This document shows positions 44,085 to 52,487 of a DNA stretch of 64,000 nucleotides, in pieces. The stretch is taken from NCBI RefSeq assembly GCF_003663825.1, contig NZ_RCCC01000001.1, positions 3,232,501-3,296,500 of the forward strand, read 5' to 3'. This DNA comes from Acidovorax sp. 106 (GTDB lineage: Bacteria > Pseudomonadota > Gammaproteobacteria > Burkholderiales > Burkholderiaceae_C). Made by a program: the position numbers and the translations under genes. The notes below the pieces were generated by a model. That model ran no database searches. It was not told where the DNA came from and worked only from the letters and a program-made list of their open reading frames with translations. The first letter of the stretch is position 1; each line of letters begins with the position of its first letter.

Positions 44085-44732
44085 ATGCTGTTTGCCAAGC
44101 TGTTGCCACGCGAAGGCAATTTTTTTGAAATGTTCAACCAGCATGCGGATCGCATCGTGGAAGCGGCTCGCGCCTTTTCGCAACTGGTGGCCAATTACAA
44201 CGACCCGCACCTGCGGGACAAATACAACCAGGATGTGGACAACGCCGAGCGCGCGGCCGACCGCGTCACGCACGATGTGAACAAGGCCATCCATAAGACC
44301 TTCATCACGCCCATTGACCGTGAGCAGATCCATGCGCTCATCAACACGATGGACGATGTGGCGGACTTGATTCAGGATTCCGCAGAAACCATGGCGCTGT
44401 ACGACGTGCGCCACATGACCGAAGAAATCACCCGCCTCACGGACCTGAGCCTCAAGTGCTGTGAGCGCCTGCGCGATGCCGTGAAGCTGCTCGACAAGAT
44501 TGCTGACCCGGCTGTGGCCGAGGCCGCTCTCAAGACCTGCGAAGAGATCGACCGGCTCGAATCGGACGCCGACCGCGTGATGCGCAGCGCCATGAGCAAG
44601 CTGTTCCGCGAGGAGCCCGATGTGCGTGAAGTCATCAAGCTCAAGGCCATCTACGAGCTGCTGGAAACCATCACCGACAAGTGTGAGGACGTGGCCAACT
44701 GCATCGAGGGCATCGTCCTCGAAAACTCCTGA
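44085..44732 (+). CDS. DUF47 (PhoU-like) protein, phosphate transport accessory
   Basis: 215 residues, all helical. MLFAKLLPREGNFFEMFNQHADRIVEAARAF and DVNKAIHKTFITPIDREQIHALINTMDDVADLIQD are DUF47 signatures, with acidic E/D pairs like those that bind metals in PhoU. DUF47 proteins work with Pit-type carriers and are thought to control them. Followed 18 bp later by pit. Expression under phosphate limitation is suggested by the Pho box upstream. GGAG at 44074-44077 is the ribosome binding site. Confidence 0.92.
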   Translation: MLFAKLLPREGNFFEMFNQHADRIVEAARAFSQLVANYNDPHLRDKYNQDVDNAERAADRVTHDVNKAIHKTFITPIDREQIHALINTMDDVADLIQDSAETMALYDVRHMTEEITRLTDLSLKCCERLRDAVKLLDKIADPAVAEAALKTCEEIDRLESDADRVMRSAMSKLFREEPDVREVIKLKAIYELLETITDKCEDVANCIEGIVLENS

Positions 44733-44750
44733 TCCGCAGGACAGACTGAT

Positions 44751-45761
44751 ATGGAAACCGTACAAACAGCCCTGTGGGTTGTGATGCTGCTCGTCGCGCT
44801 AGCGCTCCTGTTCGATTTCATGAACGGGTTTCATGACGCGGCCAACTCGATTGCCACGGTGGTTTCCACCGGTGTTCTCAAGCCCGCCCAGGCGGTGTTG
44901 TTTGCTGCTTTTTTCAATTTTGTGGCGATCTTCATTTTTCACCTGAGCGTGGCGGCTACGGTGGGCAAGGGCATCGTGCAGCCTGGTGTGGTGGACACCC
45001 ATGTGGTGTTCGGCGCACTGGTGGGTGCCATCAGCTGGAATGTGATCACCTGGTACTACGGAATCCCCAGCAGTTCCTCGCATGCCCTTATCGGCGGTAT
45101 CGTGGGAGCGGTGATTGCCAAGGCGGGCGCGGGTGCACTGGTCTCTGCTGGCATTCTGAAGACGGTGGCCTTCATCTTTGTTTCGCCGCTGTTGGGCTTT
45201 TTGTTGGGCTCTTTGATGATGGTGGCCGTTGCCTGGATCTTTCGGCGCACCCGGCCAAGCAAGGTGGACAAGTGGTTCCGCCGCCTGCAACTGGTGTCCG
45301 CTGGCGCCTACAGCCTAGGGCATGGCGGTAACGACGCGCAAAAGACGATCGGCATCATTTGGTTGTTGTTGATTGCGACGGGTTACTCTGCGGCCTCTGA
45401 TGCCTCGCCGCCTTTGTGGACCATCATCAGCTGCTATCTGGCCATTGGTCTGGGCACGATGTTTGGTGGCTGGCGCATCGTCAAGACCATGGGCCAGAAG
45501 ATCACCAAGCTCAAGCCGGTGGGCGGGTTCTGTGCGGAAACGGGCGGTGCCTTGACGCTGTTTTTGGCGACGACGTTGGGCATTCCTGTGTCCACCACAC
45601 ACACCATCACCGGCGCCATTGTGGGCGTGGGCTCCACCCAGCGTGCCAGCGCCGTGCGCTGGGGCGTGGCGGGCAACATCATTTGGGCCTGGATTTTGAC
45701 GATTCCGGCCAGCGCGTTCGTCGCTGCGATTGCGTACTGGATCAGCTTGCAGCTGTTCTGA
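44751..45761 (+). CDS. pit: Inorganic phosphate transporter, PiT family
   Basis: 336 residues, about ten membrane helices. Both PiT signatures are present: FDFMNGFHDAANSIATVVSTGVLKP near the start and GAYSLGHGGNDAQKTIGII in the second half; GIPSSSSHALIGGIVGA and GIPVSTTHTITGAIVGVG are the paired inverted repeats. It imports phosphate, probably as a metal-phosphate complex with protons. Second gene of the operon with DUF47. Confidence 0.94.
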   Translation: METVQTALWVVMLLVALALLFDFMNGFHDAANSIATVVSTGVLKPAQAVLFAAFFNFVAIFIFHLSVAATVGKGIVQPGVVDTHVVFGALVGAISWNVITWYYGIPSSSSHALIGGIVGAVIAKAGAGALVSAGILKTVAFIFVSPLLGFLLGSLMMVAVAWIFRRTRPSKVDKWFRRLQLVSAGAYSLGHGGNDAQKTIGIIWLLLIATGYSAASDASPPLWTIISCYLAIGLGTMFGGWRIVKTMGQKITKLKPVGGFCAETGGALTLFLATTLGIPVSTTHTITGAIVGVGSTQRASAVRWGVAGNIIWAWILTIPASAFVAAIAYWISLQLF

Positions 45762-45820
45762 TTGCTATAAAAATAAGAGCTGCTTGCGCTTGCTGATAAA
45801 GCGCTAACGCCCTGTTTGGT
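45762..45820. repeat. Dispersed 60-bp palindrome, copy 5
   Basis: ATTGCTATAAAAATAAGAGC then TGCTTGCGCTTGCTGATAAA and GCGCTAACGCCCTG. It starts directly at the pit stop codon, as copy 1 does at purN, and its tail forms the left arm of the terminator. Confidence 0.85.
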
Positions 45821-45846
45821 TGATGGCCGAACAGGGCGTTTTGTTT
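45806..45846 (+). terminator. Terminator of DUF47-pit
   Basis: AACGCCCTGTT and AACAGGGCGTT, 13-nt loop, then TTTGTTT. Its left arm overlaps the end of the dispersed palindrome. Confidence 0.85.
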
Positions 45847-45877
45847 GGGGCTCCAGTGTCTGGGGCCACCGTTGGGG

Positions 45878-46324
45878 TTACTGCGATATCTTTCGCGCTT
45901 CCTCGATCTGGTATTCAAAGTAGCGCTGGAAGCTGAATGCCAAACTGGCCATCAGCACCGTGGTGCCTATCAGTAGCGAAACCACAATGGCGCCAATGGT
46001 GAGCCAGCGGGTTTGGCCGGGGGCGGCTTCTGCGGGGGCAATGGGGTTGTAGCGGGCGTTCCACTTCTCGGGTGTTTGCAATCCATACCAAATGGCCTGC
46101 AGCGCGCAGCCCGCAATGGTGAACCCGAGCAGCGGGATCAGCACCCAGCTGTACTGGTCGTCCTGGCCAAACTGCTGCACCCGCTGAATACCGTACAGTC
46201 CCAGCGCCGTGGGGATGGGCAGCATCCAGCCCAGCGTGTCCGACAGACCGCGCAAGTAAAAACGGTGCAGACCCAGCGGCCCACCCAGGAAGGCCAGCCA
46301 AGCGGCGACGGTTTTGTTTTTCAT
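45878..46324 (-). CDS. TM2 domain membrane protein
   Basis: 148 residues from the ATG at 46324. KNKTVAAWLAFLGGPLGLHRFYLRG is the TM2 pattern (short loop between two helices with G-x-H-R-F-Y-L), followed by two more helices (YSWVLIPLLGFTIAGCALQAIWYG and LTIGAIVVSLLIGTTVLMASLAF). The role of TM2 proteins in bacteria is unknown. It lies 19 bp after the GNAT gene in the same direction, so probably one transcript. Confidence 0.8.
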   Translation of the reverse strand: MKNKTVAAWLAFLGGPLGLHRFYLRGLSDTLGWMLPIPTALGLYGIQRVQQFGQDDQYSWVLIPLLGFTIAGCALQAIWYGLQTPEKWNARYNPIAPAEAAPGQTRWLTIGAIVVSLLIGTTVLMASLAFSFQRYFEYQIEEARKISQ

Positions 46325-46343
46325 GCGGGCCTCAGCGGAGAAT

Positions 46344-46865
46344 TTATTCGGGTGAAGTCGTGTCGCCAGCGCCCAGCACCTTTTCCATGAGCACGATGTC
46401 GCGCCAGGCGCCAAACTTCCAGCCAACCGATCGCATGATGCCCACGTCCGTGAAGCCCAGCGAGCGGTGCACACCGATGGAGCCCGCGTTGGCCGAATCG
46501 CCAATCACCGCCAGCAGCTTGCGCACACCGGCCGCCTCTGCCTGCACGGCCAGTTCTGCCAGCAATTTGCGGCCTACGCCCATGCCGCGAGCGGCTTCGG
46601 CCACGTAAATCGAGTCTTCGGCCGAAAAGCGGTACGCCGGGCGGGGCTTGAACCAGTTGGCGTAGGCAAATCCCAGAATTTCACCGTTCTTTTCTGCAAC
46701 GATCCAGGGCAGTTGGCGCGCCAGCACATCGGCTCGGCGCGTGGCCATGTCGGATTCGGAGGGGGGCTCGATCTCGAAGGTGCCTGTCCCGTGCAGTACG
46801 TGGTGGGTGTAAATGGCGGTGATGGCGGCGATATCGGCGTCAGTGCTGGGGCGGATGGTGGGCAT
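46344..46865 (-). CDS. GNAT N-acetyltransferase, phosphinothricin/methionine-sulfone type
   Basis: 173 residues from the ATG at 46865. PTIRPSTDADIAAITAIYTHHVLHGTGTFEIEPPS and the acetyl-CoA loop EAARGMGVGRKLLAEL, followed by ANAGSIGVHRSLGFTDVGIMRSVGWKFGAWRDIVLME, fit the PAT/MnaT group. Acetylates amino-acid analogues such as methionine sulfone or phosphinothricin; the true substrate is unknown. The rpsP promoter overlaps its start region. Confidence 0.87.
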   Translation of the reverse strand: MPTIRPSTDADIAAITAIYTHHVLHGTGTFEIEPPSESDMATRRADVLARQLPWIVAEKNGEILGFAYANWFKPRPAYRFSAEDSIYVAEAARGMGVGRKLLAELAVQAEAAGVRKLLAVIGDSANAGSIGVHRSLGFTDVGIMRSVGWKFGAWRDIVLMEKVLGAGDTTSPE

Positions 46866-46888
46866 ACGGAAAGGGTTGTGGATATAAT
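46859..46888 (+). promoter_or_regulatory. Probable rpsP promoter
   Basis: TATAAT at 46883-46888 is exact; TGGGCA at 46859-46864 with an 18-bp spacer is a modest -35. The start would be near 46895, giving a leader of about 105 nt. In that leader CGGGTGGT (46915-46922) can pair with ACCACCCG (46983-46990), placing a long-range stem right before the rpsP ribosome binding site. Confidence 0.55.
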
Positions 46889-47001
46889 TGCAGGCTTTGC
46901 AGCGTGTCGCTGGCCGGGTGGTCATGTCGCGTGTCTCAAACGTTGCGAAATTTCCGTGGCCTGCGCATTTTGACGCTGGCTCACCACCCGAAGGATAAAT
47001 C

Positions 47002-47253
47002 ATGGTCGTCATTCGACTCTCCCGCGGCGGCTCTAAGGGCCGTCCTTTCTTCAACATCGTTGTGGCTGACAAGCGCGTTCGTCGCGATGGTCGCTTCATC
47101 GAGCGCATTGGCTTCTACAACCCTACAGCCAAGGAAACCGAAGAAGGCCTGCGCATCGTGCAAGACCGTCTGACGTACTGGCAGAGCGTGGGCGCCCAGT
47201 CCTCGCCTACCGTGGACCGTCTGATCAAGCAAGCCGCCAAGAAGGCTGCTTAA
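47002..47253 (+). CDS. rpsP: 30S ribosomal protein bS16
   Basis: 83 residues. [33 protein letters not shown] is the S16 signature. GAAGGA 7 bp before the ATG. First gene of the conserved rpsP-rimM-trmD-rplS group. Confidence 0.97.
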   Translation: MVVIRLSRGGSKGRPFFNIVVADKRVRRDGRFIERIGFYNPTAKETEEGLRIVQDRLTYWQSVGAQSSPTVDRLIKQAAKKAA

Positions 47254-47262
47254 AGTCCCCTG

Positions 47263-47312
47263 AAAAGGGCGGGCTCCGTGGGTTTTCCCGGCGGATCCCG
47301 CCCTTTTCTTTT
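47263..47312 (+). terminator. Terminator-like hairpin between rpsP and rimM
   Basis: AAAAGGGCGGG (47263-47273) pairs with CCCGCCCTTTT (47297-47307), then CTTTTTG. It has the form of an intrinsic terminator inside the operon; partial read-through would keep RimM and TrmD far below S16 levels. Confidence 0.7.
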
Positions 47313-47326
47313 TGTCTGATCCCAAC

Positions 47327-47896
47327 ATGGCCACCTCCCTCACGCTCGAACCGATTGATCTGCCCGAAGATGCCGTCGAGGTTGCGCGCATTGCCGACGC
47401 CTGGGGGGTCAAGGGCTGGTTCAAAGTTTTGCCCCACAGCACTAGCCCTGAGGCCCTGTTTTCGGCCAAACGCTGGTTTCTGCAGCCCTCAGAGCGCGGA
47501 GCCAAAACCTTCTCTGGCACGTTGCTGCTCAAGATCCGCCAAGCCAAGGACCATTCCGACACCGTGGTGGCCTGGGCGGAAGGCGTGGATGACCGTGACG
47601 CCGCAGAGGCATTGCGCGGCGCGCGCGTGTTTGTGCCGCGCTCCAGTTTTCCGTCTACGGGCAGTGACGAGTATTACTGGGTGGACTTGATTGGCCTGCA
47701 GGTCATCAACCGCGAGGGCATTGCCCTGGGTGAAGTGCGTGAGCTGCTCTCTACAGGCCCGCAAACCTTGCTGGTGCTGGCTTATGAGCAAGACGGCAAG
47801 GCGCAGGAGCGCATGATTCCCTTTGTATCGGCCTTTGTGGACAAGGTGGAGCTGCCCGAGAAGCGCATCACCGTGGACTGGCAGCCGGACTACTGA
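47327..47896 (+). CDS. rimM: Ribosome maturation factor RimM
   Basis: 189 residues from the ATG at 47327. VARIADAWGVKGWFKVLPHS and the PRC-barrel half YYWVDLIGLQVINREGIALGEVRELLSTGPQTLLVL with the IPFVSAFVDKVELPEKRITVDW end identify RimM, which helps 30S 3' domain assembly with S19. The N-terminal LEPIDLPEDAVE tail is longer than in E. coli. Confidence 0.95.
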   Translation: MATSLTLEPIDLPEDAVEVARIADAWGVKGWFKVLPHSTSPEALFSAKRWFLQPSERGAKTFSGTLLLKIRQAKDHSDTVVAWAEGVDDRDAAEALRGARVFVPRSSFPSTGSDEYYWVDLIGLQVINREGIALGEVRELLSTGPQTLLVLAYEQDGKAQERMIPFVSAFVDKVELPEKRITVDWQPDY

Positions 47897-47934
47897 AGCG
47901 ACCGCTTTGCCTTGTCCCTCTGAGGTGGTCTTTC

Positions 47935-48693
47935 ATGCGCTTTGATGTCATCACCCTGTTCCCGGAGCTGTTTGCGCCTTTCCTTGCGGCTGGCGTGACG
48001 CGCCGTGCCTACAGCACTGGCCAAGTGGACGTGCGCTTGTGGAACCCGCGTGACTACGCGCAAGGCAATTACCGCCGGGTGGACGACCGCCCCTTTGGCG
48101 GTGGCCCCGGCATGGTGATGATGGCCGAACCCTTGGAGCGCTGCCTGGCAGACATTCGCGCGCAGCGCAACGAGGCGCCAGAAGCCCAGGTGCCCCTGGT
48201 GCTGTTTTCTCCCATTGGGCGCAGGCTCAACCATGCCGAAGTAGAGGGCTGGTCTGCCAGCGCCGGGGCTGTTTTGCTGTGCGGTCGTTATGAGGGCATT
48301 GACCAGCGTTTCATCGAGGCCCATGTGGGGGTGCAGCTGAGCCTGGGCGATTTCGTGTTGTCTGGGGGGGAGATTGCGGCCCTGGCCTTGCTGGATGCGG
48401 TCACCCGACTGCAGCCTGGTGTGCTCAATGACGAGGGCAGCCACCAGCTCGACAGCTTCAATCCTGCGTTGGATGGCTTGCTGGATTGTCCGCACTACAC
48501 CCGCCCCGAAGAATGGGCGGGCAGGGCGGTTCCGGCGCCTTTGATGTCAGGCCACCACGTCCAGATCGAGCGCTGGCGCCGTGACCAGCGGCTGCTGACC
48601 ACCGCCCAGCATCGCCCGGACCTGATTGACGCGGCGCGCGCCGCAGGCTCGCTCAAGCCTGCAGACGAAGCGGTATTGGCCAAATTGCGCTGA
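47935..48693 (+). CDS. trmD: tRNA (guanine-37-N1)-methyltransferase
   Basis: 252 residues. MRFDVITLFPELF start, DDRPFGGGPGMVMMAEPLERCL, GRYEGIDQRFIE and SLGDFVLSGGEIAAL line the SAM trefoil knot; LLDCPHYTRPEEW follows. Makes m1G37 in tRNAs and prevents +1 frameshifts. 38 bp after rimM. Confidence 0.96.
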   Translation: MRFDVITLFPELFAPFLAAGVTRRAYSTGQVDVRLWNPRDYAQGNYRRVDDRPFGGGPGMVMMAEPLERCLADIRAQRNEAPEAQVPLVLFSPIGRRLNHAEVEGWSASAGAVLLCGRYEGIDQRFIEAHVGVQLSLGDFVLSGGEIAALALLDAVTRLQPGVLNDEGSHQLDSFNPALDGLLDCPHYTRPEEWAGRAVPAPLMSGHHVQIERWRRDQRLLTTAQHRPDLIDAARAAGSLKPADEAVLAKLR

Positions 48694-48704
48694 CTGGCTA
48701 TAAT
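48676..48704 (+). promoter_or_regulatory. Internal promoter for rplS
   Basis: TTGGCC (48676-48681), 17-bp spacer, exact TATAAT (48699-48704). It spans the stop of trmD and gives a start near 48711, so rplS has its own promoter and a leader of about 110 nt. Confidence 0.65.
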
Positions 48705-48822
48705 GGGGGGCTTTTCGATCCTCTGGCCGGCCGTTTTGTGCAAGATGCAAACCTTGGCAAAACCCTGAACGTCAATCCCGACGCAGCCATTTTTGGCGCG
48801 GACAAGATCGTTGGATATCAAC

Positions 48823-49203
48823 ATGAACCTGATCCAGACCCTGGAAGCGGAAGAAATCGCCCGCTTGAACAAGACCATCCCCGAATTCGCCCCTGGTGAC
48901 ACCGTCATCGTGAGCGTGAATGTGGTGGAAGGTACCCGCAAGCGTGTGCAGGCTTACGAAGGCGTGGTGATTGCCAAGCGCAATCGCGGCCTGAACAGCG
49001 GCTTCACCGTGCGCAAGATCTCCAGCGGCGAAGGCGTGGAACGTACGTTCCAAACCTACAGCCCGCTGATCGCCAGCATCGAAGTCAAGCGCCGTGGTGA
49101 CGTGCGCCGTGCCAAGCTGTACTACCTGCGTGACCGCAGCGGCAAGTCGGCACGTATCAAGGAAAAGCTGCCTTCGCGCAAGGCTGCAGCTGTCGCCGCA
49201 TAA
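48823..49203 (+). CDS. rplS: 50S ribosomal protein bL19
   Basis: 126 residues from the ATG at 48823 ([20 protein letters not shown]). [36 protein letters not shown] and [25 protein letters not shown] are the L19 signature. A longer frame to 48793 is not supported by the family. Confidence 0.96.
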   Translation: MNLIQTLEAEEIARLNKTIPEFAPGDTVIVSVNVVEGTRKRVQAYEGVVIAKRNRGLNSGFTVRKISSGEGVERTFQTYSPLIASIEVKRRGDVRRAKLYYLRDRSGKSARIKEKLPSRKAAAVAA

Positions 49204-49228
49204 GGCGCCAGGCATTCTCGGATGCTGC

Positions 49229-49266
49229 AAACCGCTACAGTGCCTTGGCCTGTAGCGGTTTTTTCA
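49229..49266 (+). terminator. Terminator after rplS
   Basis: AACCGCTACAG and CTGTAGCGGTT with an 8-nt loop, then TTTTC, 26 bp after the rplS stop. Confidence 0.92.
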
Positions 49267-49378
49267 TTTCTGTCTCCGAATCAAGGTGCGGCGGTGCGGC
49301 CCCCGGATTTTTTCGCGCCGACTGGGGTTGTGCCGCATCCGCTTTCCTGCGCTCTCTCTGTCTTGGCTTTTGCTTGCT

Positions 49379-50095
49379 GTGAACACACCCCACCGCTCTG
49401 AACCCCCTGCTGCTGTTGCGCTGAGTGCGATCCCTGACTTTGATCCGCGCAAAGTGCCTGTCACCCAGGTGGATGCCCATTTGCCCTCTGTCAATGCGGC
49501 CGCGTTGACGGCAACCGCCTTGCGCCAGCGCTTTGCAAACCCGCCCGTGTGGGCGCCCGAAGTGGTGCTGGAGAAACCCTATGCCAGTCGCGCGCCAGCG
49601 CAGGCGGCTGTGTTGGTGGGCATCGTGCAGCGTGAGCAGCCCATGGTGTTGCTGACGGAGCGCACAGCGCACCTGTCCACGCATTCGGGGCAGGTGGCAT
49701 TTCCGGGCGGGCGGACCGATCCTGAAGACGCCAGCCCCTCTCACGCGGCCCTGAGGGAGGCGCATGAGGAGGTTGGGCTGGCCGCTGCCTATGCCGAAGT
49801 GCTCGGCGTACTGCCCACCTACGTCACGGGCTCCTCTTTCATCATCTCGCCGGTGGTGGCGCTGGTGGCGCCAGATTTTGAGTTGCAGCCCAATCCCCAC
49901 GAAGTGGCCGATGTGTTTGAGGTGCCCTTGGCGTTTTTGATGAACCCGGCCCACCACCGCCACCATGTCTTTGAGGCTGGCGGTATTCATCGGCAGTGGT
50001 TCTCCATGCCGTATGACGATGGGGGGCAGCACCGCTTCATCTGGGGAGCGACAGCGGGCATGCTGCGCAATCTGTACCGATTTTTGAGTGCCTGA
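49379..50095 (+). CDS. CoA pyrophosphatase, Nudix family (NudL-like)
   Basis: 238 residues if the GTG at 49379 is used; a start at 49286 would add a basic tail in a region that otherwise looks non-coding. The CoA-type motif VLLTERTAHLSTHSGQVAFPGG precedes a Nudix box with a two-residue longer spacing (GGRTDPEDASPSHAALREAHEEVGL, in parts), as in E. coli NudL. The rest ends HRFIWGATAGMLRNL. It splits CoA or its derivatives into phosphopantetheine and 3',5'-ADP. The start is uncertain. Confidence 0.82.
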   Translation: MNTPHRSEPPAAVALSAIPDFDPRKVPVTQVDAHLPSVNAAALTATALRQRFANPPVWAPEVVLEKPYASRAPAQAAVLVGIVQREQPMVLLTERTAHLSTHSGQVAFPGGRTDPEDASPSHAALREAHEEVGLAAAYAEVLGVLPTYVTGSSFIISPVVALVAPDFELQPNPHEVADVFEVPLAFLMNPAHHRHHVFEAGGIHRQWFSMPYDDGGQHRFIWGATAGMLRNLYRFLSA

Positions 50096-50138
50096 CCATG
50101 GCGGATGGCGTGACTGGCAGCCCGTTATCATTGGTCCC

Positions 50139-51128
50139 ATGAGTTTCTTTGCCATCCTGTTCGCTCTGCTGATCGAGCAGGCACGCCCCCTGTCCAGAAG
50201 CAATCCCATCCACGCCGGGCTGCGCGCGTGGGCATTGTCTGTGAGTCGCAATTTCGATGCGGGCAAGACCCACCACGGCTGGGTGGCCTGGAGCCTGGCC
50301 GTGGTTTTGCCGGCGCTGATTACCCTGGCCATCCATTGGGCGTTGCTGTGGGGGCTGGGCTGGCCTTTCGCCGTGCTCTGGAGCGTGGCGGTCCTCTACA
50401 TCACGCTGGGGTTTCGCCAGTTCAGCCACCACTTCACGGGCATTCGTGATGCCTTGGAGGAAGGGCAGGAAGACGCTGCCCGGGAGCGTTTGGCGCATTG
50501 GCAGCAGGTGGATGTCGGCATGCTGCCGCGCAGCGAGATCGTGCGCCATGTGATCGAGTATTCGGTCATTGCGGCCCACCGGCACGTGTTCGGAGTTCTG
50601 GCCTGGTTCTCGATTCTGGCGGCTGTGGGGCTCGGCCCTACCGGTGCGGTGCTGTACCGCATGGCTGAGTTTGTCTCTCGGTACTGGCACCCGCGCCACC
50701 ATGCGGCTGGCCAGTCGGCCAGCGAGGCGCTGCAACAGGCCTCGGCCAAAGCCTGGTGGGCCATGGACTGGTTGCCATCGCGGCTGACGGCGCTGAGCTT
50801 CGCGGTGGTCGGCAGTTTTGAGGAGGCGATTGAGGGCTGGCGCTTCCATGCCCAGCGCTTCCCCAACGACAACGACGGGGTGGTGCTGGCTGCCACGGCG
50901 GGGGCCATCAATGTCCGCCTGGGCGGTGAGGCTTTGAAGGCCCGCGTGGATGCGATGGCTGCGCAGCAGGGATTGGAGATGGATGCCGACCTGGGCGACA
51001 GCGATTCCACCCCGGGCGTGGCGCCCGAGGTGGGCCACCTGCGCAGCGTCGTAGGCTTGGTGTGGCGCTCGGTGGTGGTGTGGATGCTGCTGCTGGCCCT
51101 GCTGACTTTGGCCCGCCTGCTGGGCTGA
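50139..51128 (+). CDS. CobD/CbiB-related membrane protein
   Basis: 329 residues, hydrophobic at both ends and in the middle. FFAILFALLIEQARPL, WPFAVLWSVAVLYITLGFRQFS, EIVRHVIEYSVIAAHRHVFGVLAWF, GPTGAVLYRMAEFVSRYW and WLPSRLTALSFAVVGSFEEAIEGWR are the CobD/CbiB pattern. The group found outside cobalamin clusters in beta-proteobacteria (annotated CobD-like) has no tested function; no cob genes are nearby. Overlaps nothing; 43 bp after the Nudix gene. Confidence 0.8.
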   Translation: MSFFAILFALLIEQARPLSRSNPIHAGLRAWALSVSRNFDAGKTHHGWVAWSLAVVLPALITLAIHWALLWGLGWPFAVLWSVAVLYITLGFRQFSHHFTGIRDALEEGQEDAARERLAHWQQVDVGMLPRSEIVRHVIEYSVIAAHRHVFGVLAWFSILAAVGLGPTGAVLYRMAEFVSRYWHPRHHAAGQSASEALQQASAKAWWAMDWLPSRLTALSFAVVGSFEEAIEGWRFHAQRFPNDNDGVVLAATAGAINVRLGGEALKARVDAMAAQQGLEMDADLGDSDSTPGVAPEVGHLRSVVGLVWRSVVVWMLLLALLTLARLLG

Positions 51129-51179
51129 AGGTCGCTGCCAGCGCTTGCCCAGCCCGGGGTGGGCGCTGTGCTCTGGGCA

Positions 51180-52127
51180 TTAGTACCGCGGCTGGCTCAG
51201 TTCTGCAAATAAATCGCTATATATTTTGTAGCGTGTTGCGCTGATTCCACCTTGCTCGGTCGGCTTTTTCAATGCATCCAAAACACCGCAGCCCGGTTCG
51301 TGCAAATGGGTGCAGTTGTAGAACCGGCAGTCCGTGGCATGGGCTGCAATATCGGGCATGCAACTGGCGAGCTGCATGGGTGCGATGTGGTGCAACCCAA
51401 ACTCTTGAAACCCTGGTGAGTCAATCAGGGCGGTGGTGCGCTCTGCATCCACCCAGTACCAGTGGGTGCTGGTGGTGGTGTGCTTGCCAGAGTTCAGCGC
51501 CTGGGAGATTTCGCCCGTCAGCACCGTAGCGCCGGGCACCAGCAGGTTGATCAAGGTGCTTTTGCCGGAGCCTGAGGGGCCGAGCACCAAGGTGGTCTTG
51601 CCCTTAAGGTGTTCCATGAGGGCATTGCGATCCACGTCGCTGGACTGCGTCAGCGACAGAGGGAGCACCCCGTAGTGTTTGCCCTCCGCACCCATGTGGC
51701 GATAGGGTTGCAGCCGCGCCCAGGCGCGCGCAAAGGGCTCCACCAGATCGCTTTTGTTCAGTGCAATCAGCGGTGTGATATGGGTGGCTTCTGCGGTGAT
51801 CAGTGCGCGGGCCAACTGGCTTTCTGAAAACACGGGCTCTGCAGCGATCAGGATCAGCACCTGATCGATGTTGGCGGCGAAAGACTTGGTGCGGATCTCA
51901 TCTTGGCGATAGAACAGGTTGCGCCGCTCCTGCACTTTCTCGATGGTCCCTTCGTCTCCCTGCCCGGCTGGGGCGGCTTGCCACAGCACGTGGTCGCCCA
52001 CCACCGCTTGGCTTTTCTTGCCCCGAGGGTGGCAAATGCGGCGCTGGCCATCGGGCGTTTCCACCACGCAGTGGCGACCATGGCTGGCCACCACGGTGCC
52101 TTGCATCAGGGCGCTGCGCTCAGCCAT
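51180..52127 (-). CDS. rsgA: Ribosome small-subunit biogenesis GTPase RsgA
   Basis: 315 residues. OB-fold N-terminus, then the circularly permuted GTPase: G4 LNKSD, G1 GPSGSGKSTL, G3 DSPGFQEFG. Zinc knuckle C-x5-C-x-H ... C in CRFYNCTHLHEPGC. It matures the 30S subunit. The last 20 codons (ATRYKIYSDLF) run over a degenerate copy of the dispersed palindrome (51214-51247). Followed on the same strand by no other gene; upstream lies phhB. Confidence 0.94.
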   Translation of the reverse strand: MAERSALMQGTVVASHGRHCVVETPDGQRRICHPRGKKSQAVVGDHVLWQAAPAGQGDEGTIEKVQERRNLFYRQDEIRTKSFAANIDQVLILIAAEPVFSESQLARALITAEATHITPLIALNKSDLVEPFARAWARLQPYRHMGAEGKHYGVLPLSLTQSSDVDRNALMEHLKGKTTLVLGPSGSGKSTLINLLVPGATVLTGEISQALNSGKHTTTSTHWYWVDAERTTALIDSPGFQEFGLHHIAPMQLASCMPDIAAHATDCRFYNCTHLHEPGCGVLDALKKPTEQGGISATRYKIYSDLFAELSQPRY

Positions 52128-52145
52128 GGTTCAAGCCGGTGCGGG

Positions 52146-52487
52146 TCATGCCAGCACCAGCAGGCCGTCAAACTGCGCTGCGCATTCGATATCGGTGATC
52201 GAAATGCCCTGCACATCATGGGTGTTGAGGCGCACCACGCAGCGGTTGAAGTGCACCGACAGGTCGGGGTGGTGGTCTTGCGCGTTGGCGATAAAGGCGA
52301 CCGCGTTCACGAACGCGATGGTTTCGTAATAGTTGGCAAAGCGGTAGGTCTTTTCGATGGCCACATCGGCGCCATCGCCACTCAGGCTCCAGCCTTCGAG
52401 TTGGGCCAGTTTTGCTACAACTTCAGGAGCTTTCAGCGCCCGACGGGTCTGCGTTGACCAGTCTTTTTTCTTCAGCATGGAGGTCAT
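52146..52487 (-). CDS. phhB: Pterin-4a-carbinolamine dehydratase
   Basis: 113 residues. The conserved core FANYYETIAFVNAVAFIANAQDHHPDLSV with the catalytic HHPD, and VVRLNTHDVQGISITD, identify PCD. Recycles the pterin cofactor of aromatic amino acid hydroxylases; in some bacteria also acts in molybdopterin metabolism. No phenylalanine hydroxylase gene is in the window. Its ATG overlaps the stop of the M48 peptidase gene by 4 bp (ATGA type). Confidence 0.93.
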   Translation of the reverse strand: MTSMLKKKDWSTQTRRALKAPEVVAKLAQLEGWSLSGDGADVAIEKTYRFANYYETIAFVNAVAFIANAQDHHPDLSVHFNRCVVRLNTHDVQGISITDIECAAQFDGLLVLA

